From contig NZ_KE386941.1 of NCBI RefSeq assembly GCF_000429705.1, forward strand, positions 124,001 to 188,000: a stretch of DNA of 64,000 nucleotides. The letters run 5' to 3'. This stretch comes from Alteribacter aurantiacus DSM 18675 (lineage in GTDB: Bacteria > Bacillota > Bacilli > Bacillales > Salisediminibacteriaceae). A program made the position numbers and the translations under genes. Under the pieces are notes generated by a model. The model was not told where the DNA came from. It made no database searches and worked only from the letters and a program-made list of their open reading frames with translations. Shown here piece by piece: positions 17,375-25,256 of the stretch (position 1 is the first letter of the stretch; each line of letters starts with the position of its first letter).

Positions 17375-19111
17375 ATGAGCTGGAAAAAGCAGTTTGAAAA
17401 ATGGATGGGGTACGAAAGTTTACGAGAAGATTTACGAGAAGAGTTAATGAAGTTTGCAAATGACGAAACATATTTGGAAGATAGTTTTTACAAGAACCTT
17501 GAGTTTGGTACAGGAGGAATGCGCGGTGAAATCGGACCGGGTACAAACCGAATGAACGTTTATACGATCCGTAAAGCTGCTCAAGGACTAGCAGATTACA
17601 TGAAGGCTGCCGGTGAAGAAGCTGTCTCCCGTGGAGTGGTGATCGCTCACGACAACCGTCGCATGTCTGATGAATTCGCCATTGAAGCCGCTTGTACACT
17701 AGGTGCAAACGGGATAAAAACCTATGTTTTCAGTGAGCTACGTCCAACACCGCAGCTTTCTTTTGCTGTGCGTGAATTGAACACACATACAGGAATTATG
17801 ATTACAGCAAGCCACAACCCACCTGAATACAATGGGTTTAAAGTATACGGAGATGATGGCGCTCAGCTTGTACCAAATGATGCCGATCGTCTCATTGAAA
17901 TGGTGAACGCAGTTGAAAATGAATTGACGATCAAAACAGGCGATAAAGACGAGCTTCTTGAAAAGGGACTTCTGGAATTCGTACTTGAAGACATGGACAA
18001 GTCTTACGGTGAAGCCTTGGAACGAGTTGTTGTGGATCAAGAGCTTATTAATGAAGTAGGAGAAGACTTGGGAATCGTATTTACACCTCTTCACGGGGCT
18101 GCCCAAAAGCCGATGATGGACGGCTTCCAGAGAGCCGGCTTTAAAAAGGTACACGTCGTTGAAGAACAAGCGGTTCCTGATACAGAGTTTTCTGCCGTGA
18201 CGTCACCTAATCCAGAAGAACATCGTGCTTTTGATCGTGCTATCATTCTTGGTGACAAGCGTGATGCAGATATCCTTATTGCAACAGATCCAGATGGGGA
18301 CCGTGTTGGTGTCGTAGCAAAAGACACAGAAGGCACGTACAAAGTGCTTACAGGTAACCAAACCGGTGCGTTGATGCTCGACTACTTGCTTTCCAAGAAG
18401 AAAGCTGACGGTAGCCTACCTGATAATGGTGTTGTCATCAAGACGATCGTGACTTCCGAAATGGGACGTCGAGTCGCCGCTCAATATGGCATAGAAACAC
18501 TGGACGTTCTTACAGGGTTCAAATTCATCGGAGAAAAAATCCGCCAGTTTGAACAAACGAACGAGCACACGTATTTATTCGGGTATGAAGAAAGCTATGG
18601 TTATTTAATCGAGCCGTTCGCTCGTGACAAGGACGCGATTCAAGCAGCGCTCCTCGCAGCGGAAGTAGCAGCTTATTATAAAAAACAAGGGAAAACCTTG
18701 TACCAAGGACTTTTGGATCTTTATGAGCGCTACGGTTACTTCTTGGAAGACCTTGAATCGTTTGTATTCAAAGGGAAGACCGGCGTTGAAACGATGGGCC
18801 GTATGATGGAATCGTTCCGTAATGAACCTCTTAAAGAACAAGCTGGACTAAGAGTAAAGTGGCAAGAAGATTACTTGACCGGAACACGTACCAATATGAT
18901 CAACGGCACTTCAGAAGAGATCGACCTTCCTGCATCCAACGTGATTAAAGTCGTATTGGAAGACGGTAGCTGGTACTGCCTTCGCCCGTCCGGTACAGAG
19001 CCGAAAATCAAAGCGTACTTCGGAGTGAAAAAAGACTCTCTTGAAGCTGCGGAAAGTCAGATTGAGCAGTTAAAAGACGCGGTGCTACAAAAAGTAAATG
19101 AAATGTCATAA
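17375..19111 (+). CDS. pgcA: Phosphoglucomutase (PgcA type)
   Basis: Alpha-D-phosphohexomutase that interconverts glucose 1-phosphate and glucose 6-phosphate. It links galKET (which makes glucose 1-phosphate) to glycolysis and supplies UDP-glucose for envelope glycolipids and teichoic acids. All four family motifs are seen: the phosphoserine loop TASHNP with Ser146, the metal loop DPDGDR at 305-310, the sugar loop GYEESYG, and the phosphate-binding RPSGTEPKIK near the C-terminus. The 578-residue length matches Bacillus PgcA. The ribosome site AAGGAGGA is followed by ATG 17375. It is monocistronic between two terminators. Confidence 0.95.
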   Translation: MSWKKQFEKWMGYESLREDLREELMKFANDETYLEDSFYKNLEFGTGGMRGEIGPGTNRMNVYTIRKAAQGLADYMKAAGEEAVSRGVVIAHDNRRMSDEFAIEAACTLGANGIKTYVFSELRPTPQLSFAVRELNTHTGIMITASHNPPEYNGFKVYGDDGAQLVPNDADRLIEMVNAVENELTIKTGDKDELLEKGLLEFVLEDMDKSYGEALERVVVDQELINEVGEDLGIVFTPLHGAAQKPMMDGFQRAGFKKVHVVEEQAVPDTEFSAVTSPNPEEHRAFDRAIILGDKRDADILIATDPDGDRVGVVAKDTEGTYKVLTGNQTGALMLDYLLSKKKADGSLPDNGVVIKTIVTSEMGRRVAAQYGIETLDVLTGFKFIGEKIRQFEQTNEHTYLFGYEESYGYLIEPFARDKDAIQAALLAAEVAAYYKKQGKTLYQGLLDLYERYGYFLEDLESFVFKGKTGVETMGRMMESFRNEPLKEQAGLRVKWQEDYLTGTRTNMINGTSEEIDLPASNVIKVVLEDGSWYCLRPSGTEPKIKAYFGVKKDSLEAAESQIEQLKDAVLQKVNEMS

Positions 19112-19135
19112 CCGGCACTGATGATAAATAGGGCA

Positions 19136-19168
19136 AAGCATGTTGTTTTCACGAGCAGCATGCTTTTT
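19136..19168 (+). terminator. Terminator of pgcA
   Basis: AAAGCATGTTG pairs with CAGCATGCTTT (one G-U pair) and is followed by TTTCC. Confidence 0.75.
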
Positions 19169-19187
19169 CCTTTTCATTTAAGGTCAA

Positions 19188-19208
19188 TTAATTTATAATA
19201 TTAATTAA
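19188..19208 (+). promoter_or_regulatory. AT-rich promoter region of the Spo0E-like gene
   Basis: A perfect -10 TATAAT (19194-19199) lies inside an AT-rich inverted repeat with TTAAT ends (19188-19208). This resembles the stretch at 386-406, so it may also be an operator, although low complexity can explain the likeness. Confidence 0.4.
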
Positions 19209-19257
19209 CAAAATATGTTACATTTGTCAGAATAAACGGAAATAAGGTAGTGAGTAT

Positions 19258-19449
19258 ATGGTCCTTTTGCACGACCTGAAACGATACGTAGAAGAGAAAC
19301 GTCAGCTTATGATCTTGTCTGCCAAAAAGAACGGATTAACGTCATCAGAAACCGTTAAATACAGCCAAGAGTTGGACGAGCTATTGAACCTTTATCAAAA
19401 TTACACCACCCAACGGAAGAAAAGCACAGGAGATGCAGGCCTAAACTAA
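19258..19449 (+). CDS. Spo0E-like phosphatase
   Basis: Small aspartyl-phosphate phosphatase of the Spo0E family, which removes phosphate from Spo0A~P and delays sporulation. The protein is 63 residues with two helices. The family signature SQELDELLNLYQ is at residues 37-48, with an N-terminal helix rich in basic residues (KRYVEEKRQLM). The ribosome site AAGGTAGTGAG is fair. The terminator stem begins inside the end of the gene. The match rests on size and the SxELD signature; which response regulator it acts on is not seen. Confidence 0.85.
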   Translation: MVLLHDLKRYVEEKRQLMILSAKKNGLTSSETVKYSQELDELLNLYQNYTTQRKKSTGDAGLN

Positions 19450-19476
19450 AAGCCATGCAACCTACCTGTGCTTTTT
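19420..19476 (+). terminator. Terminator of the Spo0E-like gene
   Basis: AAAAGCACAGG (19420-19430) pairs with CCTGTGCTTTTT (19465-19476). A smaller hairpin, GCAGGC with GCCATGC, forms inside the loop. The 5' arm overlaps the coding end. Confidence 0.75.
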
Positions 19477-19500
19477 GCGTTCGGAGAAAGGAACAGACAA

Positions 19501-20094
19501 ATGAAAGAACAAACCTTTATCGATAACCAATTCAAAGATTCGTTGCAAGGAACCGTCATAGACCGTTGTACGTTTCGCAACTGTCGGTTTCGGGGCATTG
19601 ACCTTCAAGAGGTTCAAACTTCCAATTCCGTCTTTGAAAACTGCGATTTTAGCGGAGCAAAACTGAATGATTCCCATCACCATACGAGCGCTTTTCTCAA
19701 CTGTGATTTCCACATGGCGAATCTATGGACCGTGCACTTCTCCCATTGTAAAATGACTGGCTCCTCATTTATCGAAGCGATCCTTACTGGGATGTCGATA
19801 GAAGAAGGAGATTGGTCGTACACGAATTTTCGCCTCCAAGCTCTTGGAAAACAAAACTTCACCAATGTGCGGTTGATGGAAGCTGATTTTTACGAAGCAG
19901 ATTTAACGGGAGTTGTGTTTAGTGGCGCAGATTTAACACGGGCAAAGTTGATGAAAGCGAATTTGAAAAAAGCCGATCTCCGAGAGGCCGTTGTTGACGG
20001 CATCAATTTTAAAGACCTGGAGTTAAATGACACCAAACTCGATTGGCACCAAGCTATTCGTGTGGCGGAAAGTCACGGTGCCAAAGTCGATTAA
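19501..20094 (+). CDS. Pentapeptide-repeat protein
   Basis: A 197-residue right-handed quadrilateral beta-helix protein. Repeats of A(D/N)LXX type are clear in two blocks: FRNCRFRGIDL to SGAKLNDS (about 20-58), and EADFYEADLTGVVFSGADLTRAKLMKANLKKADL (about 128-162, quoted as consecutive five-residue units). Between them lies a less regular part. Size and layout resemble Qnr-like proteins that protect gyrase, but many such proteins have other or unknown roles. The start is ATG 19501, with GGAGAAAGGA 9 bases upstream. It is followed by a strong terminator shared with the convergent operon. Confidence 0.85.
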   Translation: MKEQTFIDNQFKDSLQGTVIDRCTFRNCRFRGIDLQEVQTSNSVFENCDFSGAKLNDSHHHTSAFLNCDFHMANLWTVHFSHCKMTGSSFIEAILTGMSIEEGDWSYTNFRLQALGKQNFTNVRLMEADFYEADLTGVVFSGADLTRAKLMKANLKKADLREAVVDGINFKDLELNDTKLDWHQAIRVAESHGAKVD

Positions 20095-20097
20095 ATA

Positions 20098-20141
20098 GAA
20101 ATCAGCCCTACACGACATCGTGCAGAGCTGATTCTTTTTTT
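20098..20141. terminator. Bidirectional terminator between convergent genes
   Basis: AAATCAGCCCTACACGA pairs with TCGTGCAGAGCTGATT and a run of seven T follows. The stem abuts the stop of the minus-strand operon and so can serve both directions. Confidence 0.8.
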
Positions 20142-20838
20142 ATTCTTCATCTTGAAGGAGGTGGTGAATACCCACGGTTTCTTCAACAGGCAACACAAAG
20201 CAAATGCCTTTTCCCGGTTTGTTGAGTTCTGTACCTTCTTCAATTTTTGCTAGGACTTCCTTTGTTTTAGAGCGTTTAATGAGCGTAAGAACGATATCTT
20301 TTTCAGGCTCGATACTTAAAGAGAGCAACTTGGCTTTTTCATGAATGCCACTTCCACGGCCGTTTAGAATCGTTCCACCTTCAGCGCCCCCCTCGATGGA
20401 AGAGTCGACAACCTTCCCGGCATCTCCTTTATTCACAACGGTCATGATCAAATTGAATCCTTTAGTGTCGTCTGTCATCGCGTCTAAATCCTCCTTTTCT
20501 TCCTCTTCATAATCCATATGGTTAATGCCGATCGTCTTTTTAATATCAATGATACAGCCGAGACCCTTTCCCGTTGTATTGAGTTTTACGGCGTCGATAA
20601 TGTTTCTTAAAACGTCGGGCAAAATCTCCTCTCTCACAAGTGTGAGAATCAGGTCTTTTTCATAAATTTGATCCAAACCGAATGATTTGCCTTTTTCATG
20701 AATGCCTCGTCCGTTTGCCAATAGAATCGTTCCGCCCTCGGCACCGGCAGATTTAGATGCTTTCATCACCTTTTTCGACATGCCTCGTTTTACAATGGTG
20801 AGAATGAGTTTGTGATCGTGCTTTTCTGAAGGTGTCAT
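20140..20838 (-). CDS. Tandem P-II-like regulatory protein
   Basis: A cytoplasmic protein of 232 residues made of two similar P-II-type (GlnB fold) domains, about 1-105 and 125-232. Each has the same plan: LILTIVKRG, then AGAEGGTIL, GRGIHEK, EKDLILTLV and a C-terminal GKGLGCIID / GKGICFVLP strand ending in GINHM or GIHHL. The segment between them (EEEEKEDLDAMTDDTKG) is an acidic linker. The start is ATG 20838: AAGGAGAG lies 9 bases before it and the ATG overlaps the upstream stop (ATGA); an ATG at 20859 lacks a site. It is the last gene of an operon with two DUF1538 membrane proteins, so it probably regulates them by binding a nucleotide or metabolite. This is inference. Confidence 0.85.
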   Translation of the reverse strand: MTPSEKHDHKLILTIVKRGMSKKVMKASKSAGAEGGTILLANGRGIHEKGKSFGLDQIYEKDLILTLVREEILPDVLRNIIDAVKLNTTGKGLGCIIDIKKTIGINHMDYEEEEKEDLDAMTDDTKGFNLIMTVVNKGDAGKVVDSSIEGGAEGGTILNGRGSGIHEKAKLLSLSIEPEKDIVLTLIKRSKTKEVLAKIEEGTELNKPGKGICFVLPVEETVGIHHLLQDEE

Positions 20839-21566
20839 GAAGAGGTACTCTCCTTCCATTTGTAAATTAAACCGAGAATCAGAACAGATAAGATCGGAGT
20901 GATGGCTACGAGAGCAATCATACCGAATCCATCCATTAACGGGTCTCGACCTTCTGTTACTTCAGCAATTCCTACCGCTATTGCCATAATGAACGTCACG
21001 GTCATAGGTCCTGTTGCTACGCCTCCCGCATCAAAAGCGATGGAGATGAACCTGTCCTTTGAGAAGAAAATGAGTAAAAGAGCAAGCCCATACCCCGGCA
21101 CAATAAGGTACCAAAGGGGGATGCCAAGAACAATACGGACCATTGAAAGAGCAATAGAACAGGCAACACCAATCGATAACGTGATGAGCATGACGTTCTT
21201 GGAAATGGAGCCTGAGGTTACTTTTTCCACCTCATAATTTAAAATTCGAATAGCCGGTTCTGCAAAAGTCGCAGTAAATCCAAAAAGAAATCCAAGGATA
21301 GGTAGTAAAATCAATGTGTTTTCCCGTTCTCCGAGTAATTCACCAATCACTTCTCCAGCAGGAAAAAACCCTACTTCTACTCCTTGTAAAAAAAGAGAGA
21401 GCCCCATAAACGTGAGGACGATTCCAATCAAGACATTTTTGATTCGTTCTTTTTCAAGTTTTAAAAAGAAAATCTGAAAGATCAAGAAAAACACAAGAAG
21501 AGGAATAACAGCCATTAACACTTCCAACAATACATGGTCAAATCCTTCAAACAGTTCTGCAATCAT
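20835..21566 (-). CDS. DUF1538 membrane protein (second of pair)
   Basis: Integral membrane protein of 243 residues with about seven hydrophobic segments, family DUF1538, function unknown. Shared features with its neighbour are the FAEPAIRIL motif (neighbour: IAEPDVRVL), the FDAGGVATGPMTV motif (neighbour: FDAGGVTTGPMTV) and the final GFGMIALVAITPI segment. The start overlaps the stop of the upstream gene by four bases (ATGA), with GGGGTGAT as ribosome site. Two homologous halves encoded side by side suggest a heterodimeric or pseudo-symmetric transporter. The P-II-like gene follows with another ATGA overlap. Confidence 0.88.
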   Translation of the reverse strand: MIAELFEGFDHVLLEVLMAVIPLLVFFLIFQIFFLKLEKERIKNVLIGIVLTFMGLSLFLQGVEVGFFPAGEVIGELLGERENTLILLPILGFLFGFTATFAEPAIRILNYEVEKVTSGSISKNVMLITLSIGVACSIALSMVRIVLGIPLWYLIVPGYGLALLLIFFSKDRFISIAFDAGGVATGPMTVTFIMAIAVGIAEVTEGRDPLMDGFGMIALVAITPILSVLILGLIYKWKESTSS

Positions 21567-22258
21567 CCGTATATCACCCCTAAAATCATCACGGCAATGA
21601 TCGGTCCGATCGAGGCGAGTGCCACAAGGCCGAACCCTTCACTTGACGACCCTTTGCCGCCGCGAATGACAGATGCCACACCTACACCAAGCGCGAGGAT
21701 AAAGGGCACCGTCATCGGTCCTGTCGTTACCCCTCCTGCATCAAAGGAAATGGGAATAAACGAGTCGGGGGTGAACAAAGCCAAGAGGAATACAACCGTG
21801 TATCCTCCGACAAGTAAGTACTTCAATGGAATTTCGTAAATGGTTCTTGCCATGGCCAAGGCGACAAAAATCCCCACCCCAAGTGCCACCGTATAGACGA
21901 GGGTCAAATTCGAAATGTCCCCTCCTGAGACTTGATCGACTTGAAGGGCAAGCACACGCACATCCGGTTCCGCAATCGTAACTGCTACCCCAAGAATAAA
22001 GCCCACTCCGATAATAATCAGAGGTTTTTTCGACTTAGGTAGGGTAGACCCAATTAATTCCCCGATCGGTAAAAGTCCGATATGAACGCCAAGTAAAAAA
22101 AGAAAAAGGCCTAGCCCAACCATGACTACTCCGAATAAAAAGCGGATGAACACATCTGTGGGCATTCCAATGACGGTAAATTGTAAGAAAATAATTAAGC
22201 CGGCCATTGGCATAATGGCTAAGCTAACTTCTTTGAATTGGTCAAGTACGTTCTTCAT
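21563..22258 (-). CDS. DUF1538 membrane protein (first of pair)
   Basis: First gene of the minus-strand operon, 231 residues, with about seven hydrophobic segments, family DUF1538. It shares IAEPDVRVL, SFDAGGVTTGPMTV and GFGLVALASIGPI with the next gene, so the two are paralogues. The ribosome site GGGGAG stands before ATG 22258. Charged residues in the conserved AEP and DAGGV motifs, placed near membrane segments, look like a transport pathway; the substrate is unknown. Control by the P-II-like partner is inferred from gene order only. Confidence 0.88.
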   Translation of the reverse strand: MKNVLDQFKEVSLAIMPMAGLIIFLQFTVIGMPTDVFIRFLFGVVMVGLGLFLFLLGVHIGLLPIGELIGSTLPKSKKPLIIIGVGFILGVAVTIAEPDVRVLALQVDQVSGGDISNLTLVYTVALGVGIFVALAMARTIYEIPLKYLLVGGYTVVFLLALFTPDSFIPISFDAGGVTTGPMTVPFILALGVGVASVIRGGKGSSSEGFGLVALASIGPIIAVMILGVIYG

Positions 22259-22402
22259 AGCATCTCCCCATCTGCGACGTTTTCTATGTTAACCTTTTCA
22301 CTTACTAATACCCTTTTGAACGATATTTTACGCTCGAAATAATTGATTGAATAGTATAAAAATTTAAGTGAGGTTGGGTTACTTTTTCTAAAAGAGCGGT
22401 GT

Positions 22403-22408
22403 ATAATA
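22403..22408 (+). promoter_or_regulatory. -10 box before the small zinc-finger gene
   Basis: A perfect TATAAT lies 30 bases before the GTG at 22438. TTACTT (22379-22384) is a possible -35 at 18 bases. Confidence 0.5.
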
Positions 22409-22437
22409 AGAAAAAGAGTAGAAAGCGGTGGAAAAAG

Positions 22438-22572
22438 GTGGCCATTATTTACATTTGCAAGCAGTGTAATGGCGTTGGTCAGGTTGAGAGGAAATTTTGG
22501 TTTTTGTCCAGAAAGAGTAGCTGCCGCTTTTGTGAAGGAAAAGGAAAAAGAAGATATAATAAAATTGTGTAA
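22438..22572 (+). CDS. Small protein with two CxxCxGxG zinc motifs
   Basis: A 44-residue open frame carrying two DnaJ-type cysteine motifs, CKQCNGVG (residues 7-14) and CRFCEGKG (34-41), separated by about 20 basic and aromatic residues. Together they can form one zinc-binding hairpin like the DnaJ zinc centre. It begins at GTG 22438 with AAAGCGGTGG six bases upstream, a perfect -10 box 30 bases upstream and a T-run terminator just after the stop, so it looks like a complete gene. Function is unknown; a role as a small zinc or redox-sensing protein or chaperone adaptor is possible. Confidence 0.75.
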   Translation: MAIIYICKQCNGVGQVERKFWFLSRKSSCRFCEGKGKRRYNKIV

Positions 22573-22573
22573 G

Positions 22574-22612
22574 AGTAGGTCTGTTTCCGATTTGAGGAGA
22601 CGGGCTTTTTTG
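22574..22612 (+). terminator. Terminator of the small zinc-finger gene
   Basis: AGGTCTGTTTCC pairs imperfectly (G-U pairs) with GGAGACGGGCT and TTTTTT follows. Confidence 0.6.
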
Positions 22613-22635
22613 TTCTTTGGATGAGGTGGATTGGG

Positions 22636-22940
22636 GGAGCTGTGATTTGAGCCAAACCGTTAATTAGGGGAGTGAAGCCGTAAAAAGAAGGGGAGGAGCT
22701 GTGAATTGGAGAATGGTACCCGGTAAAAGTGGGGATGAAGCCTCGAATAATAGTGATTTGGCCGGATATAAACATTAAGTGCGTTGGCCTTCTTCGAGAT
22801 GGTGTGACTTGAGCCAAACGGTTAATTAGAGGAGTGAAGCGGTAAAAAGAAGGGGACAAGCGGTGAATTGGAGAGTGGTACCCGGTAAAAGCGGGGGACG
22901 AAGCCGCGAATGAGAGTGGTGAAGCCGTTAATTCCCCTAA
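22636..22940. repeat. Array of 21-base CCG-type phrases (family II)
   Basis: Anchored on the G of each CCG-like core, phrases fall at 22659, 22680, 22701, 22722, 22743 and 22764, exactly 21 apart, and again at 22821, 22842, 22863, 22884, 22906 and 22927. The first and second halves are imperfect direct repeats of about 100 bases (22648-22750 and 22811-22912), offset by about 162. Because 21 is a multiple of 3, a false minus-strand frame stays open across the array. Confidence 0.85.
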
Positions 22941-22960
22941 GCTCCACACCTTTCTACAAC

Positions 22961-22994
22961 AAGACCCCCTCTCCAAAAATAGAGAGGGGGTCTT
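22961..22994 (-). terminator. Probable terminator of prfC
   Basis: AAGACCCCCTCTC (22961-22973) pairs perfectly with GAGAGGGGGTCTT (22982-22994). It lies about 85 bases past the prfC stop; the T-tract on the minus strand is weak (TTGTTGT). Confidence 0.65.
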
Positions 22995-23080
22995 ACAAGA
23001 GGTGGTCATCAGGTTTGGTGCATTAATCGCTCTACGATGCATCACAAATCAATCCTCAACCATTTCCGCCAAAAACACTC

Positions 23081-24625
23081 TTACTCCAACAATTCCCAAC
23101 CAGTCGATAACGTCAAGTCAGGATACTTGTCTTGGAAGAAGCGCAGGGAGAATTCGTTTTCGAACAAGAGGACGGAGCGGCCGTGCTGATCTTTTACGAG
23201 CATTTTGCGGCTGTCTGTCATGTTGTCGGTAATTTCACCTTTGGTTACCCAGCGAGCGAGTTCGTAGGTCATGTGACTAAACTCGATATCTACGTTATAT
23301 TCGTTTTTCATACGGTATTCGAATACTTGGAATTGAAGCTCACCAACGGCACCGATGATGTAGTCATCGAAGTACGGCGTCTTATAGAGCTGAATCGTTC
23401 CTTCTTGCACTAGCTGCTTCATTCCTTTGTGATACTGCTTATGTTTCAGCGCGTTTTTCGCCGTAATTTTGGCGAATTTTTCAGGCGGGAATTGAGGCAT
23501 TTCTTCGTATTGGAACGGCTCGTTGCCCGTTACAATCGTATCGCCTACTTCGAAGTTTCCTGAGTCGTAAAGCCCGATTATGTCTCCAGGGAGTGCATCA
23601 TTGACCGTTTCACGATCTGAAGCGAAGAACGAATGGGACTGAGACAATTTCATTTTTTTGCCCGTACGTGAAAGCATGACTTCCATTCCTCGTTGGAATT
23701 TACCCGAACATATGCGAAGAAACGCAATACGGTCACGGTGGTTCGGGTTCATGTTCGCTTGAATTTTGAAGATGAATCCGCTGAACGTATCACCTTCTGT
23801 GCTGATTAGCTCTCCACCAGCTTTACGAGGCTGAGGGGGTGCTGCAAGATTGACGAATTCGTCGAGAAACGACTGAACACCGAAGCTTGATAAAGCACTA
23901 CCGAAGAATACCGGTGTGAGATCACCGTTACGCACTTTGTCCATTGTAAATTCGTTGCCGGCTTCATTTAGAAGCATCACGTCTTCTTCGAGCTTTTCTT
24001 TTTCGTAATCCTCGAGCATCGTCTGCTCGTCATAATCGACGATTACACGTTCATGCTGCTCGTTGTACACTTCAATTTTATTTTTTTCGCGGCTGTAAAT
24101 CCCTTTAAGGGTTTTTCCCATACCGATCGGCCAGTTCATCGGATACGTTTCCATCTCGAGCACTTCTTCAATTTCAGCTAAAAGGTCGAGTGGGTCTTTT
24201 CCTTCACGGTCAAGCTTGTTGATGAAGGTGAGGATCGGTATTCCACGCATTTTACACACTTTGAACAGCTTCAATGTTTGCGCTTCGATTCCTTTTACGC
24301 TGTCGATCACCATGACGGCCGTATCAACGGCAGTGAGTGTTCGATACGTGTCTTCACTGAAGTCTTGGTGTCCAGGTGTATCGAGAATGTTGATTTGGAC
24401 GTCGTCATAAATCAACTGCATCACACTGGATGTAACGGAGATTCCCCGTTGTTTTTCAATCTCCATCCAGTCGGATGTAGCGAACTTTCCGCTTTTTTTC
24501 CCTTTAACCGTTCCTGCGTCGCGGATTCCTCCACCAAGGAATAACAGCTTTTCGGTTAGTGTTGTTTTACCGGCATCCGGGTGAGAGATGATGGCAAATG
24601 TTTTTCTTGGTAATTCGGCAGTCAT
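23081..24625 (-). CDS. prfC: Peptide chain release factor 3
   Basis: RF3 is a translational GTPase that recycles RF1/RF2 from the ribosome after peptide release. The 514-residue protein has the G-domain motifs SHPDAGKTTLTE (G1, residues 14-25), DTPGHQDF (G3) and NKLDRE (G4), then the EF-Tu-like domain II and the RF3 C-terminal domain. The start is set at ATG 24625 because AGAAAGGG lies 8 bases upstream of it; the ATG six bases earlier is too close to that site. It is monocistronic. The gene is not universal in Bacillaceae, so presence here is a useful lineage marker. Confidence 0.96.
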   Translation of the reverse strand: MTAELPRKTFAIISHPDAGKTTLTEKLLFLGGGIRDAGTVKGKKSGKFATSDWMEIEKQRGISVTSSVMQLIYDDVQINILDTPGHQDFSEDTYRTLTAVDTAVMVIDSVKGIEAQTLKLFKVCKMRGIPILTFINKLDREGKDPLDLLAEIEEVLEMETYPMNWPIGMGKTLKGIYSREKNKIEVYNEQHERVIVDYDEQTMLEDYEKEKLEEDVMLLNEAGNEFTMDKVRNGDLTPVFFGSALSSFGVQSFLDEFVNLAAPPQPRKAGGELISTEGDTFSGFIFKIQANMNPNHRDRIAFLRICSGKFQRGMEVMLSRTGKKMKLSQSHSFFASDRETVNDALPGDIIGLYDSGNFEVGDTIVTGNEPFQYEEMPQFPPEKFAKITAKNALKHKQYHKGMKQLVQEGTIQLYKTPYFDDYIIGAVGELQFQVFEYRMKNEYNVDIEFSHMTYELARWVTKGEITDNMTDSRKMLVKDQHGRSVLLFENEFSLRFFQDKYPDLTLSTGWELLE

Positions 24626-24759
24626 GTACATAACCCTTTCTACATTTAGCGCTCATTTTTACATTCATCTCCCCATTATATACAACTTGGGACGAAGAAT
24701 CACTCTAAAAATGCATGGTTCTCCTCATGAGCGGGAAAATAACAATGTACAGACAAGAA

Positions 24760-24903
24760 GGCACTGAAAAAGTTCGAACCAATGAGCGTAACGGTTGCCT
24801 GTTTTGAAAGCCTGATACAAGTGGGTTTCTTGTATCAGGCGCGCAACCGAGTGCCTATTCCAATAAAGGCAGTGAAAAAGTCGGGCTGTACTTTTTCAGT
24901 GGC
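24760..24903. repeat. MITE-like palindromic element, copy 2
   Basis: It begins AAGGCACTGAAAAAGTTCG and ends CTTTTTCAGTGGC. The core from CGGTTGCC (24792) to GCGCAACC (24848) has the inner stem CCTGATACAAG with CTTGTATCAGG. Compared with copy 1 (12741-12920), a G-C pair has become A-T, so pairing is kept. It sits between prfC and the small membrane protein genes and fills that 302-base gap. Confidence 0.8.
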
Positions 24904-24927
24904 TTCGAGTAAAAGGGAGGAGAGACC

Positions 24928-25185
24928 ATGAAGGACGAGCGCTTGTTTTACTTTTCCATTACGGGAATCTTTGTTGTCGTGATTATTGCCAGCGGCTTTT
25001 ATGTATTTGAGCGTGCGGCAGAACAGGACTACGCATTTCCAAATCACCTATTACTCATTGGCATTGCTTTTGGTGTGTGGGCGATTCTTCGCTGGAAACG
25101 AAAATCGTACCCTTTGGCATTTATTCTCACGTTACTCTCAGCCTACGCGCTACTTATGGTGTTATTTACCATGATGGCCATGTAA
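24928..25185 (+). CDS. Small membrane protein (paralogue 1)
   Basis: An 85-residue membrane protein with three hydrophobic segments (about 9-26, 39-53 and 62-83) and basic residues after the second (RWKRKS), so probably N-in. I do not recognise a family. It resembles the next gene: FPNHLLLIGIAFGVWAILRW aligns with LPYHLLIIGIMFFVWARFEW. A good ribosome site, GGGAGGAGAG, precedes ATG 24928. It may be transcribed together with its paralogue; a palindromic element lies just upstream and a remnant of that element lies between the two genes. Confidence 0.7.
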   Translation: MKDERLFYFSITGIFVVVIIASGFYVFERAAEQDYAFPNHLLLIGIAFGVWAILRWKRKSYPLAFILTLLSAYALLMVLFTMMAM

Positions 25186-25189
25186 ATGA

Positions 25190-25236
25190 ATGAAGGTATT
25201 GAAAAAGTCGCGCCTTATCTTTTTCATTGCCTCATC
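25190..25236. repeat. Remnant of the MITE-like element
   Basis: AAGGTATTGAAAAAGTCGCG followed by CTTTTTCATTGCCTC resembles one terminal hairpin of the elements at 12741 and 24760. It lies between the two paralogous small membrane genes. Confidence 0.6.
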
Positions 25237-25256
25237 AATAAACAGGAGATTACATC

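Noticed and set aside
22479..23045. A 188-codon minus-strand frame with repeated peptide FTGYHSPIH...SPSFY
   Set aside because: It is the translation of the 21-base phrase array; 21 is a multiple of 3, so the frame stays open by spacing. No ribosome site and no conserved domain.
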